From positions 17,688,001 through 17,752,000 of the forward strand of contig NC_073646.1 of the NCBI RefSeq assembly GCF_029407905.1: DNA of 64,000 bases, written 5' to 3'. The notes beneath the pieces are model-generated. The model made no database searches and was not told the DNA's origin. It worked only from the letters and a program-made list of their open reading frames with translations. Position numbers and translations under genes: made by a program. The stretch is from Bubalus kerabau (Eukaryota > Chordata > Mammalia > Artiodactyla > Bovidae). Shown piece after piece: positions 44,533-56,024 of the stretch. Numbering within the stretch: the first letter of the stretch is position 1; the number at the start of each line of letters is the position of its first letter.

Positions 44533-45902
44533 TGGAAAACTCAGCAGTGGCCACAGGACTGGAAAAGGTCAGCTTTCATTCCAATCCCAAAGAAAGGCAA
44601 TGCCAAAGAATGCTCAAACTACCATACAATTATACTCATCTCACATGCTTGCAAAGTAATGCTCAAAATTCTCCAAGCCCGACTTCAACAGTTTGTGAAC
44701 CATGAACTTCCAGATGTTCAAGCTGGATTTAGAAAAGGCAGAGGAACCAGAGATCAAATTGCCAACATCCATTGGATCATAGGAAAAGCAAGAGTTCCAG
44801 AAAGACATCTACTTCTGCTTTATTGACTACGGCAAAGCCTTTGACTGTGTGGATCACAACAAACTGTGGAATATTCTTAAAGAGATGGGAATACAGACCA
44901 CCTGACCTGCCTCCTGAGAAATCTGTATGCAGGTCAAGAAGCAACAGTTAGAACTGGACATGAAACAACAGACTGGTTCCAAATTGGGAGAGGAGTATGT
45001 CAAGTCTATATACTGTCACCCTGCTTATTTAACTTCTATGCAGAGTACATCATGTGAAATGCCGGGCTGGAAGAAGCACAAGCTGCAATCAAGATTGCTG
45101 GGAGAAATATCAATAACCTCAGATATGCAGATGATAGCACCCTTATGGTAGAAAGCAAGAGGAACTAAAGAGCTTCTTGATGAAGGTAAAAGAGGAGAGT
45201 GAAAAAGCTGGCTTAAAGCTCAACATTCAGAAAACTAAGATCATGGCATCTGGTCCCATCACTTCATGGGAAATAGATGGAGAAACAATGTAAACAGTGA
45301 CAGACTATATTTTCTTGGGCTCCAAAATCACTGCAGATGGTGACTGCAGCCATGAAATTAAAAGACGCTTGCTCCTTGGAAGAAAAGCTATGACCAACCT
45401 AGACAGCATATTAAAAAGTAGAGACATTACTTTGCCGACAAAGGTCGGTCTAGTCAGAGCTATGGTTTTTCCTGTAGTCATGTATGGATATGAGAATTTA
45501 ATGATAAAAAAAGCTGAGCACCGAAGAACTGATGCTTTTGAACTGTGGTGCTGGAGAAGCCTCTTGAGAGTCTCTTGGACTGCAACTCCTTTCAAACCAG
45601 TCAATCCTAAAGGAAATCAGTCCTGAATATTCATTGGAAGGACTGATGCCAAAACTGAAGCTCCAATACTCTGTCCACCTGATGAGAAGAACTGACTCAT
45701 TGGAAAAGACCCTGATCCTGGGAAAGATTGAAGGCAGGAGGAAAAGGGGACGATAGAGGATGAGATGGTTGGATGGCATCACTGACTCAATGGACATGAG
45801 TTTGAACAAGCTCCTGGAGTTGGTGATGGACAGGGAAGCCTGGCATGCTGCAGTCCATGGGGACACAAAGAGTCAGACATGACTGAGTGACTGAACTGAA
45901 CC
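44533..45902 (+). mobile_element. BovB LINE, sense, 1.37 kb
   Basis: Starts tggaaaactcagcagtggcc. Broken reverse-transcriptase frames include the FDCVDHNKLW region near 44840-44870 and an open C-terminal part (GSKITADGDCSHEIKRRLLL). (TGAAC)n tail. 9-base TSD tcaaatatt at 44524-44532 and 45903-45911. Confidence 0.9.
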
Positions 45903-45932
45903 TCAAATATTATGACTACAAAATTATTCACC

Positions 45933-46542
45933 AGTTATGGGTTGAACTGTATTCCTTCCCAAATTCATATGCTTAAGTTCCACTTCTGAGAGCCTGAGAA
46001 TGTGACATTATTTGAGAATAAAGTGTGAAAGTGTTGTCTCTCAACCATGTCCAACTCTTTGTAACACTATGAACTGTACCCTGCCATGCTCCTCCGTCCA
46101 TGGAACTCTCCAGGCAAGAATACTGGAGTGGGTAGCCATTCCCTTCTCCAGAGGATCCTCCCAACCCAGAAATCAAACCCAGGTCTCTTGCATTGTAGGC
46201 AGATTCTTCACCATCTGAGTCACAAGAGGAGAACAGGGTCACTGCAGAAGTCATTAGTTAAGATGAGGTCGTACAACAGTAGGGTGGGCCTTTAACCCAA
46301 TATGACTAGTGTTCTTACAAGGAGGGGAAAGTCTGGACACTGATATGCACACAGGGAGAATGCCATGATTCTCAAGGAACTCCCATGAGCCAGGAGAGAG
46401 ATCTAGAGTAGATTCTTCCTAGAACCTTCAGAGGGAGTGACCCTGTTGACCTCTGGATCTTGAGAACTGTGCTATGATAAATTTCTTTTGTTTAAGCCAG
46501 TGTGTGGTACTGTGTTAAAAACAGCCTTAGACAACTAATGCA
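45933..46542 (+). mobile_element. MLT1-type LTR, sense, split by Bov-tA
   Basis: agttatgggttgaactgtat, gaatgtgacattatttgaga, taagatgaggtcgtacaaca and ttagacaactaatgca are MLT1 blocks. SINE inside at 46021-46228. Confidence 0.8.
46021..46228 (-). mobile_element. Bov-tA SINE, antisense, in MLT1
   Basis: aaccatgtccaactctttgt tail complement to ccatctgagtcacaagagg head complement. TSD gagaata (46014-46020) versus gagaaca (46229-46235). Confidence 0.85.
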
Positions 46543-46689
46543 TATGTATAGTTCTCCCAGTTTGTGGTTTGTTTTTAAATTTTTTTCTACCACGTTTTCT
46601 GATGAGTAGAAGTTCATAGCTTTAAAGTGGCAGAATGCAGTCACCCTTTTCCTCTGTGGTTTACACTCTAGGATCTTTTCAGATATGCT

Positions 46690-46830
46690 TGGCTCCACTT
46701 AGGTCATAAATATACTCTCCTTTTTTTCCTTCCAAAACTTGAAGTTTGGCTTTTCAAAAGTAAGTGCTTGGACCACCTGGACTTGGCTTTGGTGTGTGGT
46801 GTGAGGTAAGGCTCTGTTTTCATTTCTGAG
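46690..46830 (-). mobile_element. Old L1 fragment, antisense
   Basis: ggacttggctttggtgtgtg and gtgtgaggtaaggctctgtt resemble the L1 ORF2 interior in antisense. Confidence 0.45.
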
Positions 46831-47479
46831 GGAGTGCCCTTCTTTTCTCCTGTCTCTCTTCCTATCAGGTAAGTTCCTTGAAGGTAGTGATTTTATGTTA
46901 CCTCCAGCCATCTCCCCAGGTACAGAACAGACCCTGAGTGAATGCAAGCCAAGAGAAACATCTGTTTATATCCTGTGTGTGAAGCTAATCCTTTCAGGGA
47001 AGATGGGAGAGAGGCTTAATCTTTTGATGTCTGAAGAACATAAGGCTCAATGGCCATCCAAATTAGTAACCTACTTCAGATCCATTCAAGCATCTTGAAA
47101 GAATGAGATACTGACTCTCTTCCAAATTGGGCCCCCAGTGAGCATCTTGCAGCAGGGACAGCTGTTCTAGCAGAGATGGTTCCAGAATATGTAACACTAT
47201 CAACCCAAACCTGAATGGCAGGCATGAGGCTACCAGTGTCTATAATGAAGGACCAGCAGTGGACAGTTAGGGAGAACTGTCTCTAGTAGAAGCAGCAGCA
47301 GCAGCCAGGATAGGCCAGGACACTTACAAGGAAGTGGCTCTGCCAGCTAGGGGAGGGCCTCCGAGTCAGCAGGGTCCAGCCCCTAGACCTTTCTTCCATG
47401 AACTCATGCCACTTCTGCATAGAAAGCCCCCCTTTGGCTTCTCTGCATCTTAGTCACCTGATTAGGCCACCCCTTACCC
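46831..47479. other. No gene recognised
   Basis: A possible L2 scrap at 46860-46950; otherwise unassigned. Confidence 0.35.
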
Positions 47480-48140
47480 AACCATCCAGTCCACAGATAT
47501 TTAAAGTGTCTACCACATGTCAGGCACAGGGCAAGCATACAGTAGGTGCTCAGTAATGATCTGTTGATTGGGCAGTCGTGCTAGACACAGAGGACACAGC
47601 AGTAAGCAAGACATCAAGGTCACTATAATGTAATTCCTGATAGTAAACATTCGTCAATGAATTATTATGTAGAACTAATTCATTATAAGATGATTTAATT
47701 AGCAGTGTGGTGTGTGCCGTGAAGAATTACAAGGTGCTGTGGGAACCAACCTTCCTAAAACTCTCCAGCAGGAGCAGACAGAGGGCCAAGGGGGCAGGCC
47801 CACTGAACAGTGGAGAAGGCCAGCATGGGCAAGTAAAGGGGGTCCAGGGGAGGGCTGGGGCTGGGGCAAAAACAGGTCAGCTCATGCCTTGCAGCCAAGT
47901 AATGAGTCTGGACTTATTCTGAGAAATAGGGATCCACTGAAGGCTTTAGACAGTCACCGAATTAGACGTGCATGTTAAAGAGATCTCTCTAGGGCGCTCC
48001 CCTGGTGATCCCAGAGGTTAAGACTCCATACTTGCACTGCAGGGCGTGGGTTCACATGCCCCATGGTGCGATCAAAAAATAAAATAAAATACAAGTTCTC
48101 TCTGGCTGCACTTCCTTCCTCTTCCAAGAGAAGCTGTCTC
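47480..48140 (+). repeat. Unassigned ancient interspersed repeat, copy 1, with CHR SINE
   Basis: caggcacagggcaagcatac, ggacacagcagtaagcaaga, aggctttagacagtcaccga and, after the SINE, ggctgcacttcc. The same order of blocks is seen at 49283-50340. I recognise this as a common mammalian repeat but cannot name it. Confidence 0.55.
47991..48096 (+). mobile_element. CHR-type tRNA SINE, sense
   Basis: agggcgctcccctggtgatc head, gcgtgggttcacatgcccca B box, (AAAAT)n tail. TSD tctctct at 47984-47990 and 48097-48103. Confidence 0.8.
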
Positions 48141-48320
48141 TCCTTCTGACTCCCCTTTCCACTCATGTTGTCATTAGTTACTTCTCTGCATCTCGTTCAC
48201 AAACTCTCTTATGAGCCTATTGTACTTTTCATCTGCTATCATTTCTCCAGCGCAAGACCACACCTTCTATGTTCTCACTTACTTCTCTTTCCTACTCCAA
48301 GTATTTGGAGGTAGGAGGGT

Positions 48321-48513
48321 TGTTACATGTTGAACTGTATCCCTCAAAAAGATCACAGAACCAAATCTCCCTCAAGGCCTCCAGAAGCAATATGACTCTG
48401 CCGACACCTTGACTTTGGACTTCTAGCCTCCAGAACCAGGAGGGAACACATTCCTCTTGTTTTAAGTCACATGATTGGTTGTCATTTGTCACAGCCGCCA
48501 CAGGAAACTGAAG
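48321..48513 (+). mobile_element. MLT1-type LTR remnant, sense
   Basis: tgttacatgttgaactgtat, ttgactttggacttctagcc and tttgtcacagccgccacagg, internally deleted. Confidence 0.65.
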
Positions 48514-48526
48514 CCATGATATGCTA

Positions 48527-48655
48527 ATCAGGACTGAGTCACAGCCCTACATCCCAATGCCAGCTCCATCATGGACCTACTGTGTGACCTTGGACATGCT
48601 GCTGAACCCCTCTGAGCCTCACTTCCTTTCCTCCTGGGGAAAATGGGGGCCAAAC
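48527..48655 (+). mobile_element. MIR SINE, sense
   Basis: tactgtgtgaccttggacat and gagcctcacttcctttcctc. Confidence 0.7.
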
Positions 48656-48686
48656 CACAAAGTTCTAGGGGAGACCAGCTCTTCTT

Positions 48687-48924
48687 TTTTTTCCTTTTCT
48701 TATAAACGTTCTTTTTTTAGAAAAATCAACCTGATGGAGTTAACCAGTCACTCCAATAAATTCTCATTTGAAATGTATTTTGAGGAACTGACATAAGCTT
48801 GTGATCATTAAATTTCAATCTAGCTTGTTTGGGCTGTTTAAGTTTTTATAAATTGTCCTTATATTTTTAACCTTGATGACTCACATCTTTTATTTTTATT
48901 TTTTAAAGTTTCTATTGGAGTATA
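48687..48924 (-). mobile_element. L1-mediated retrocopy, probable 3' transduction
   Basis: Flanked by the perfect 16-base TSD gagaccagctcttctt (48671-48686 and 48925-48940). Read on the minus strand it begins tatactccaatagaaacttt, the terminal ~20 bases of ruminant L1, followed by an A-rich run ending near 48887. Then come about 190 bases of unrelated sequence and a second terminal A-rich run (complement of tttttttt at 48687). This order, L1 end, first A tract, new sequence, second A tract, is what a 5'-truncated 3' transduction produces. Source locus unknown. Confidence 0.75.
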
Positions 48925-48940
48925 GAGACCAGCTCTTCTT

Positions 48941-49282
48941 ACGCTTCTGTTGCTATGCATGACAGGGTTCTCGCCTACCTTCCCTCCCAGTCTAGCTTCT
49001 GTCTCCTGGTCTTCATCATTCCTAATCCTTTTCCCTTGCCTGCAAATGCAGTTTTTCCAAGAATTCAACTTGTGGTCCCCTTTTCTTCTCACATTATAAA
49101 TACAGTGTTTCTTATATAAGAATACTGTTGATGCCTAGGGTTTCAACTCTCATACTTTCCGTGTGTCCCAAACATGCTGATTTCTTTTGAGCTCTAGTCC
49201 TGCCTAAGCCTTATATGTTTTCTTTCCTCCTTCTCCTTTTCTTTCTCCCTTACTTGATTCTCTTCCATAAATGCTTTTATTA
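48941..49282. other. No gene or repeat recognised
   Basis: Nothing assigned. Confidence 0.4.
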
Positions 49283-50340
49283 AATATTTATTATGTAGCA
49301 GGCACTGGAGAACCAGCAGTGAACAAGACATTAAAAAAAAAAAATCCCCATCCTCTTGATCTTCACATTGTAGAAGAAGAAAGAGACAGTAAAGAAACCA
49401 ACTTGTAATGTCTGCTAGTGGTAGGTACTGTGAATAAAAATAAAGCTGCCTAAGGGGATAGAAAGTGACAGGGCTGCCCCTAAAGAAGGACGGCCTCTCT
49501 GAGATGGTGACGCTGAGGCCAGAACTGAATGAAGAAAGGAGAGAGCCATGCCGGTATCTGGAGGGACAGCATTCCAAGCAGAGACAGCAAGTGCAAAGGC
49601 CCTGAGGCAGGATCATGCTTGGTATGTTTGAGAAACCCAACAAAGTTGGTACGGCTGGAGCAGAGTGAAGGAGGCCACCAACGGGGTAAAAAGGTTGGAG
49701 GGAGAAGGGATTGGGTCTTGTTTCCATTTTTATCTTCAATGAGATGGGAAACCACTGGAAAGTTAGAAGCAGGAGAAAGACCTAACTGATACTCGTTTTA
49801 CTAGCTTCCCCTGGCTGCTCTGTTGAGAATATATTGAGGGAAGCAAAGGGATGAAGCAGACAAACCCATAAGGAGAGTTATGATAACCCGGGTGAGAGGC
49901 GATGGTGGGTTGGAGGTGGTCAGAGTGGAGGGGACTGGAGTGGTGGGTACGGCTGGCATAGTTTGCTGATGGGTATAAGATGGAGAAGGCAATGGCACCC
50001 CACTCCAGTACTCTTGCCTGGAAAATCCCATGGACAGAGGAGCCTGGTAGGCTGCAGTCCATGGGGTCGCAAAGAGTCGGACACGACTGAGCGACTTCAC
50101 TTTCACTTCTCACTTTCATGCATTGGAGAAGGAAATGGCAACCCACTCCAGTGTTCTTGCCTGGAGAATCCCAGGGATGGGGGAGCCTGGTGGGCTGCCG
50201 TCTATGGGGTCGCACAGAGTCGGACATGACTGAAGTGACTTAGCAGCAGCATAAGATAAGACTGCTAGGTTTGACAGTAAATGGTGATATCACTGATGGA
50301 TATGGAGAACATGCAGGCAGAGCAATTTAGTTCAATCTTG
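49283..50340 (+). repeat. Unassigned ancient interspersed repeat, copy 2, with BOV-A2
   Basis: aatatttattatgtagcagg, aacaagacattaaaaa, cagcaagtgcaaaggccctg, ggctggagcagagtgaagga and ggtgagaggcgatggtgggt, a multi-block repeat of about 0.8 kb once the SINE at 49982-50250 is removed. It accounts for the long minus frame at 49194-49739, which is therefore not a gene. Confidence 0.6.
49982..50250 (+). mobile_element. BOV-A2 dimeric SINE
   Basis: Complete dimer with agcagcagc tail. TSD ataagat at 49975-49981 and 50251-50257. Confidence 0.93.
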
Positions 50341-50580
50341 AATATGTTCTGAGTGAGGCACCAGCCACCATCCAGGCCGGGGACAGGCCTAGGCTTATAA
50401 AGTTCCATGTTTCCATAGCCACCCTCCTCAGAAACGCCACTGAGGATGCTTATAAAACACAGGTTTGTAGGGCCTCCTTGAACCTACTTGACCAGATTCT
50501 TCAGAAGAGGAGACTGGGAATTCATATTTTAAACAAGTGCCCAAGAAAAGCTGATAACATGGGTATTTCTAGTGATGGGA

Positions 50581-52653
50581 TCAGACCTAAATCAAATCTC
50601 TTATGATTATACAGTGGAGGCGACAAATTGATTCAAAGGATTAGATCTGGTAGACAGAGTACCTGAAGAAATATGGACAGAGGTTCATAACATTGTACAG
50701 GAGGCGGTGACCAAAACCATCCCAAAGGAAAAGAAATGCAAGAAGGCAAAGCAGTTGTCTATCGAGGCTTTACAAATAGCTGAGGAAAGAAGAGAAGCAA
50801 AAAGCAAGGGAGAAAGGAGAAGATATACCCCCAAATGAAAGCAGAGTTTCAGAGAATAGCAAGGAGAGATAAGAGGGCTTTTAAAATAACAATGCAAAGA
50901 AATATAAGAAAATTATAGAAAGGGAAAGACTAGAGATCTCTTCAAGAAAACTGGAGTATCAGGGGACTATTAAATGCAAGGATGGGCATAGTAAAGGACA
51001 GAAACATTAAGGACCTAACAGAAGCAGAAGAGATTAAAAAGAGGTAGCAAGAATAAACAGAAGAACTTTACAAAAAAAGGGCCTAATGACCAGGATAACC
51101 ACGAAGGCATGGTCACTCACCTAGAGTCAGAATTCCTGGAGCATGAAGTCAAGTGGGCCTTAGGAGGTATTACTATGTACAAATCTAGTGGAGGTGATGG
51201 AATTCCAGCTGAGCTATTTCAAATCCTAAAAGATGATTCTGTTAAAGTGCTGAGCTTAATATGTCAGCAAATTTGGAAAACTCAGCAGTAGTCACAGAAG
51301 TGGAAAAGGTCAGTTTTCATTCCAATCCCAAAGAAGGGCAATGCCAAAGAATGTTCAATCTACTATACAATTGCACTTATTTTACATGTTACTAAGGTTA
51401 TGCTCAAAATTCTTCAAGATAGGCTTTAGTAGTATGTGAACTGAGAACTTCTAGATGTACAAGCTGGGTTTAGAAAAGGCAGAGGAACCAGAAATCAAAT
51501 TGCTAACACTTGCTGCATCATAGAGAAAGCAAGGGAATTCCAGAAAAACATCTACTTCTGCTTCACTGACTATGCTATAGCCCTTGACTGTGTGGATCAC
51601 AACAAACTGTGGAAAATTCTTCAAGAGATGGGAATACCAGACCACCTTATCTGTCTCCTGAGAAACCTGTATGCAGGTCAAGAAGCAACAGTTAGAACCG
51701 GACATGGAACAGCAGACTGGTTCAAAATTGGGAAAGGAATATGTCAAGGCTGTAATTTGTTACCCTGTTTATTTAACTTATATGCAGAGTACATCATGAG
51801 AAATGCTGGGCTGGATGAATCACAGGCTGGAATCAAGCCAGGAAAAATATCAACAACCTCAGATATGCAGATGATACCACCCTAAAGGCAGAAAGTGAAG
51901 AGGAACTAAAGAGCCTCCTGATATGGATAAAAGAGGAGAGTGAAAAAGCTGGCTTAAAACTCAGCATTCAAGAAACTAAGATCATGGCATCCAGTCCCAT
52001 CATTTCATGGCAAATAGATGAGGAAAACTGGAAGCAGTGACAGATTTTCTTCTCTTGTTCTTCAGAATCACTGTAGATGGTGCCTGCAGCCATGAAATTA
52101 AAAGACGCTTGCTCCTTGGAAGAAAAGCTATGACAAACCTAGACAGAATATTAAAAAGCAGAGGCATTACTTTGCCGACAAAGATCTGTATAGTCTAAGC
52201 TATGGTTTTTCCAGTAGTTATATATGGATGTGACAGTTGGACATTAAAGTAGGCTGAACACTGAAGAATTCATGTTTTTGAATTGTGGTGCTGGAAAAGA
52301 CTCTGGAGAGTCCCTTGGACAGCAAGATTAAACCAGTCAATCCTAAAGGAAATCAAACCTGAGTATTCATTGGAAGGACTGATGCTGAAGCTGAAGCGCC
52401 AATACTTTGGCCATCTGATGTGAAGAACTGACTCATTTGAAAAGACCCTGATGCTGGGAAAGATTGAAGGTGGGAGGAGAAGGGAGCAACAGAGGATGAG
52501 ATGGTTGGATGGCATCACTGACTCAAGGGACATGAGTTTGAACAAACTCCAGGACAAGGAAGGACAAGGACAGGAAGGACAAGGAAGCCTGGCACGCTGC
52601 AGTCCACAGGGTCACAAAGAGCTGAACAGGACTTAGCGGCTGAACAACAACAA
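50581..52653 (+). mobile_element. BovB LINE, longest copy (2.07 kb), sense
   Basis: Extends further 5' than the others (cttatgattatacagtggag, accatcccaaaggaaaagaa). Broken reverse transcriptase: MDHNKLWKILQEMGIPDHLI near 51592 and the C-terminal RWLDGITDSRDMSLNKLQ near 52500. (AAC)n-class tail gaacaacaacaa. Many stops. A small minisatellite sits at about 52551-52586. Confidence 0.9.
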
Positions 52654-53522
52654 TGGAGTAACAGAAAACGAACACCGGGTACCAGGCTATGAGCTGGTGA
52701 GTGGTTGTCTAACAATAGTTAAGAGTCTATCTGAGTGATGCAGAAAGTGAAAAAGCGGGCCCGGATGACAAGACTTGAGTCCTTGGATCCGGTTGTGCCT
52801 GAAGCTCAGGAAACTCCTGGGGTTCTTAGTGCCAGAACCCCTCCTCTCATCTCCTACAAAGGACACCTGAGTTGGGATTGTGTCCCTGGCGGTCCAAAGG
52901 GTCTCAACACACCTCACTAATGTCACAGCAGGCAAGTCCCAGCCCCCATTCCTGCCAGAAGATGAGGGGTGGCAGGTCTCTCTGTGCTACAGATAAGCAG
53001 CCTCCGTTAGCACTGTGTTGCCAACCAGAAAGCAATTTCCCGTATCACGCAAGCTTGAAGTGCAGGTTGCATGGTCACCTGGACCATCCAGGGGTGGTCA
53101 GGGCCACAGTGGGCCTGCTGCTGAAGGGGACCTCTGCCATGAGCCTTGAGAACATGGGAGGGGCCAATGAGAGAGCCCTGGATGGTGAGAATCAGAGCTA
53201 TTCTCCAGTGGGTTCCCCCCACTGGCATGTGCAGCCTTTCTTCCAGACGTGTTTGCAAGCTGATCTGACCTTCAGCCTCCACAAACCGACCCGTCTGCCT
53301 GGTTTAACTTCTAGGCCAGTACAGAGCCAAAAGAGCTGGAGTTACCAGCATAGGCAGAAACACTTCAGGAAGTGAATCGTGTGTCCCATCTCTCCTTCTC
53401 TCCTTCCCCCCAGCGCTGGATGACACACATCTTGAGGCCAAAGCAGGAATAACTTTCCAGATCAAACAGGACCATGCCTTCTGGAAGCGGCTGAGCAGCC
53501 CCTTATATCCAATGGTGCAGTA
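52654..53522. other. No gene or repeat recognised
   Basis: The plus frame 52872-53375 (167 codons) has no domain. A pyrimidine tract ending ccccccag at about 53413 resembles an acceptor, but no donor or conserved product follows. Confidence 0.4.
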
Positions 53523-53610
53523 CAGCTGCCTTCGGTATCCATGGCTTCTCATCCACAGCTTCAACCAAGTGGATCTGGATTCGGAATTCGTGTATATGGA
53601 GAGTTGCCTG
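53523..53610. mobile_element. 88-bp Tigger/MER2-like MITE
   Basis: Imperfect inverted ends: cagctgccttcggtatccat on the left, and on the right atatggagagttgcctg, the degenerate complement of the same terminus. Flanked by TA at 53521-53522 and 53611-53612. An internally deleted pogo/Tigger derivative. Confidence 0.65.
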
Positions 53611-54124
53611 TATGATGATGGAGTCTTAAAGGCAAGGACCAGGTCTCACTCACATTGGTAGCCCTAGAACCTGCATCTGGATGTGTTCAACCAACTGGGA
53701 CAGTCATGGAAATTTTCAGCCTCTCCCTCTTTGAACAGAGCCCCAGCATCCTTGCTAATCCTCTCTGGAGCTCACCGCCAGATGCCTGGACCACCCACCC
53801 TGCTGGCCACTCAGAGCGAGAGCCTCATCTTCTCAATGCCAGCTGGAGAGGATGGATTGCTTGGTTGGCAACAGTTGCTTTAATTTCCTTGGTCAGTCTG
53901 AGCTGCAGTCCTTTGGCTGGGAAGGTTTTAGCACAATCTTCACGGTAACAATGGACAGCGACATTCACTCAGTGTTACCCAGCAGTAAGTGCCAATTAAC
54001 CGAGACCCTGCCGTGTGCGGGCCTGTGTAGACAGCACAGGCGTAATCACACGCCACAATCTCTGAGCTCGGGGTTGCTGTGCCTGCCATTTTCCAAAAAA
54101 GGAAGCTGAACCTCAGTGAGACAG
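53611..54124. other. No gene or repeat recognised
   Basis: Overlapping short frames without domains. Confidence 0.4.
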
Positions 54125-54325
54125 GGTGGCGGCCAAGAGCAGATGCTGGCATCAGAATGGAGCCTCCTTTCTTCACTAACTGCATGGCCTTGGGCAAGTT
54201 ACTCAAATTTTCTGTGTCTTACTTTCTTTAACTGTTAAATGGGAATACTGATAGTCTCTGGTGGTGGTTTTCAAACTTACATGGAAAGCCCTAGAATGGT
54301 ATCTGGTCTATGGGAAGCACTCAGG
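54125..54325 (+). mobile_element. MIR SINE, sense
   Basis: gcatggccttgggcaagtta, ttaactgttaaatgggaata and ggtctatgggaagcactcag. Confidence 0.75.
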
Positions 54326-54737
54326 AAGAGTCAACGATTTCACTACCAGTGACCCTGAGTAACTGCCCAAGTTAACGCCACTGGAAGTGGCGGGACTGAC
54401 TCCAGCCTGAAGATTCTGGGGACTGCAGGGTCGTGCTCTTGACCACAGCATGGCACCACTGTATACATGTGTCAGGCTCTGTGGTTTGAATCTCACGTGA
54501 ACTAGCTTTATGGCTGCCCATTAAAACATAGAAGTATTACTATGATCAGTGGTATGCTGGTAAATGTTTAATTCTTTGGGGAGGGGAGTGCGAGGGGGGA
54601 GGTTCTGACTAAAATACTACAGTATTTGTCAATTTCATACACAATAGCTGATTTTCAATCTACCAACATGAAGTCAGCTGGTTTGTGAAATTCCTAAAAA
54701 TTCCTCTACAAGCTAGTGCAGACTAGTTCCAGCATAC
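54326..54737. other. No gene or repeat recognised
   Basis: Nothing assigned. Confidence 0.4.
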
Positions 54738-55080
54738 CACACAATCCCCATTTTATAGACAAAGAAACTGAGACTTAGAAATGATAAGTTAACTTTCCCA
54801 GGCGCCTATCTGTGGAAGGTGGCAAAGCTAGGACTTGAAGCCAGGTCTGTATGACTTTATGGCCTGTGCTCTTAGGCACCATCCCTCCTCTTGTGGGGTG
54901 AAGCAGTATGTGCTGGTGGTAAGACCTCCTGCCTGGTGATCAGGTGACCTAACTCTAGTCTCCTTTCTGTCACTGAGGGCTGTGTGACCTTGGACAAGTC
55001 ACTTAACCTCTCTGTGCTGCAGTTCTCTCATCTATAAACTAGGGTTGGTTCAAACCATCTCTGGCTCCCCTTCTAGTTCA
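54738..55080. mobile_element. Opposed MIR pair
   Basis: 54738-54882 antisense (cattttatagacaaagaaac, aaagctaggacttgaagcca), followed by 54895-55080 sense (gctgtgtgaccttggacaag, tcacttaacctctctgtgct). Confidence 0.75.
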
Positions 55081-55424
55081 CATTATAACTATGAATCAAA
55101 AGCTTGTGTTAAGGCCTGAAATGTAACCTACATTTCTCTTTTAGGAGGAAGAAACAAGAAGGACCATATAGATAGAAACTTCTAGCTAATGCTACCTTGT
55201 AAGGCTCTGGACTGAGTCCAGCCCTGGCTACACAGTGTTGCCAAAAAACAGCTGTTCACAAAACCTGGGCAGGAAACCCTTTTAACAAACACACAGAGGC
55301 CAGGATTATGCCAAGAGAATCAAGACTGACAACAGCTCCGGACAAGTTAAAGATGAATTCTCATTAAAACCTGACATCTGCTTTGTTGAGGGCCTTGCCT
55401 ATTAAGGTGTCAGGTGGTATGTAT

Positions 55425-55637
55425 GGTTGTATGCTCAGTCGTGTCTGACTCTTTGTAACCCCATGGACTGTAGCCCGCCAGGCTTCTCTGTCCATGGGAT
55501 TCTCCAGGCAAGAATATTGGAGTGGGTTGCCATGCTCTCTTCCAGGGGATCTTTCAAACCCAGGGATCAAACTCTCATCTTTTATGTCTCCCGCACTGGC
55601 AGATGGGATGATACACTAGCACCATCTGGGAAGCCCC
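55425..55637 (-). mobile_element. Bov-tA SINE, antisense
   Basis: tgctcagtcgtgtctgactc to ccatctgggaagccc. Flanks tcaggtggta and tcagggggtg may be a diverged TSD. Confidence 0.88.
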
Positions 55638-56024
55638 ATCAGGGGGTGAGTGATCACCAAATACAGTATGCAACCAGGGGAGGCTGGGGCATGCATGGCC
55701 CCCAAGCAGATTCCAGCTACTAGGCCCAATCAACACATGACTCTGGGTGCTTCAAATCATCACCATTTTTGCTATTAAAAGATGTCCTAAATTGGCTGGA
55801 ACATGGTTAAGACCAAAGTAAATTATATACTGAAACACCAATTGGATTCTACGGCCAGTTCCTCACAGCTCAATCTCAATTGCTTCCCAACCTCTTCTGC
55901 CTCATTTTTGGCCTCCTCCCTCCTCAGTTCCCTCTCCCAACCTTCTGGTGCCTGAGTTCCTGGTCACTACTATTCAGTGCAATAACATACGCCAGATGCT
56001 TTGTCAGCCAGATCTTGGTTTATT
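55638..56024. other. No gene or repeat recognised
   Basis: Nothing assigned. Confidence 0.4.

Noticed and set aside
49194..49739. 181-codon minus-strand open frame
   Set aside because: Lies within an old interspersed repeat shared with 47480-48140; antisense openness, pyrimidine-rich product.
52862..52935. Minus-strand IPTQ followed by GT, resembling the end of the SYT17 exon that should precede 32956
   Set aside because: Upstream residues do not match the expected C2A end; the similarity is four residues.
53400..53640. Possible plus-strand exon after a strong pyrimidine tract and ccccccag
   Set aside because: No credible donor, and the open frame continues through the Tigger-like MITE, so the product is not conserved protein.
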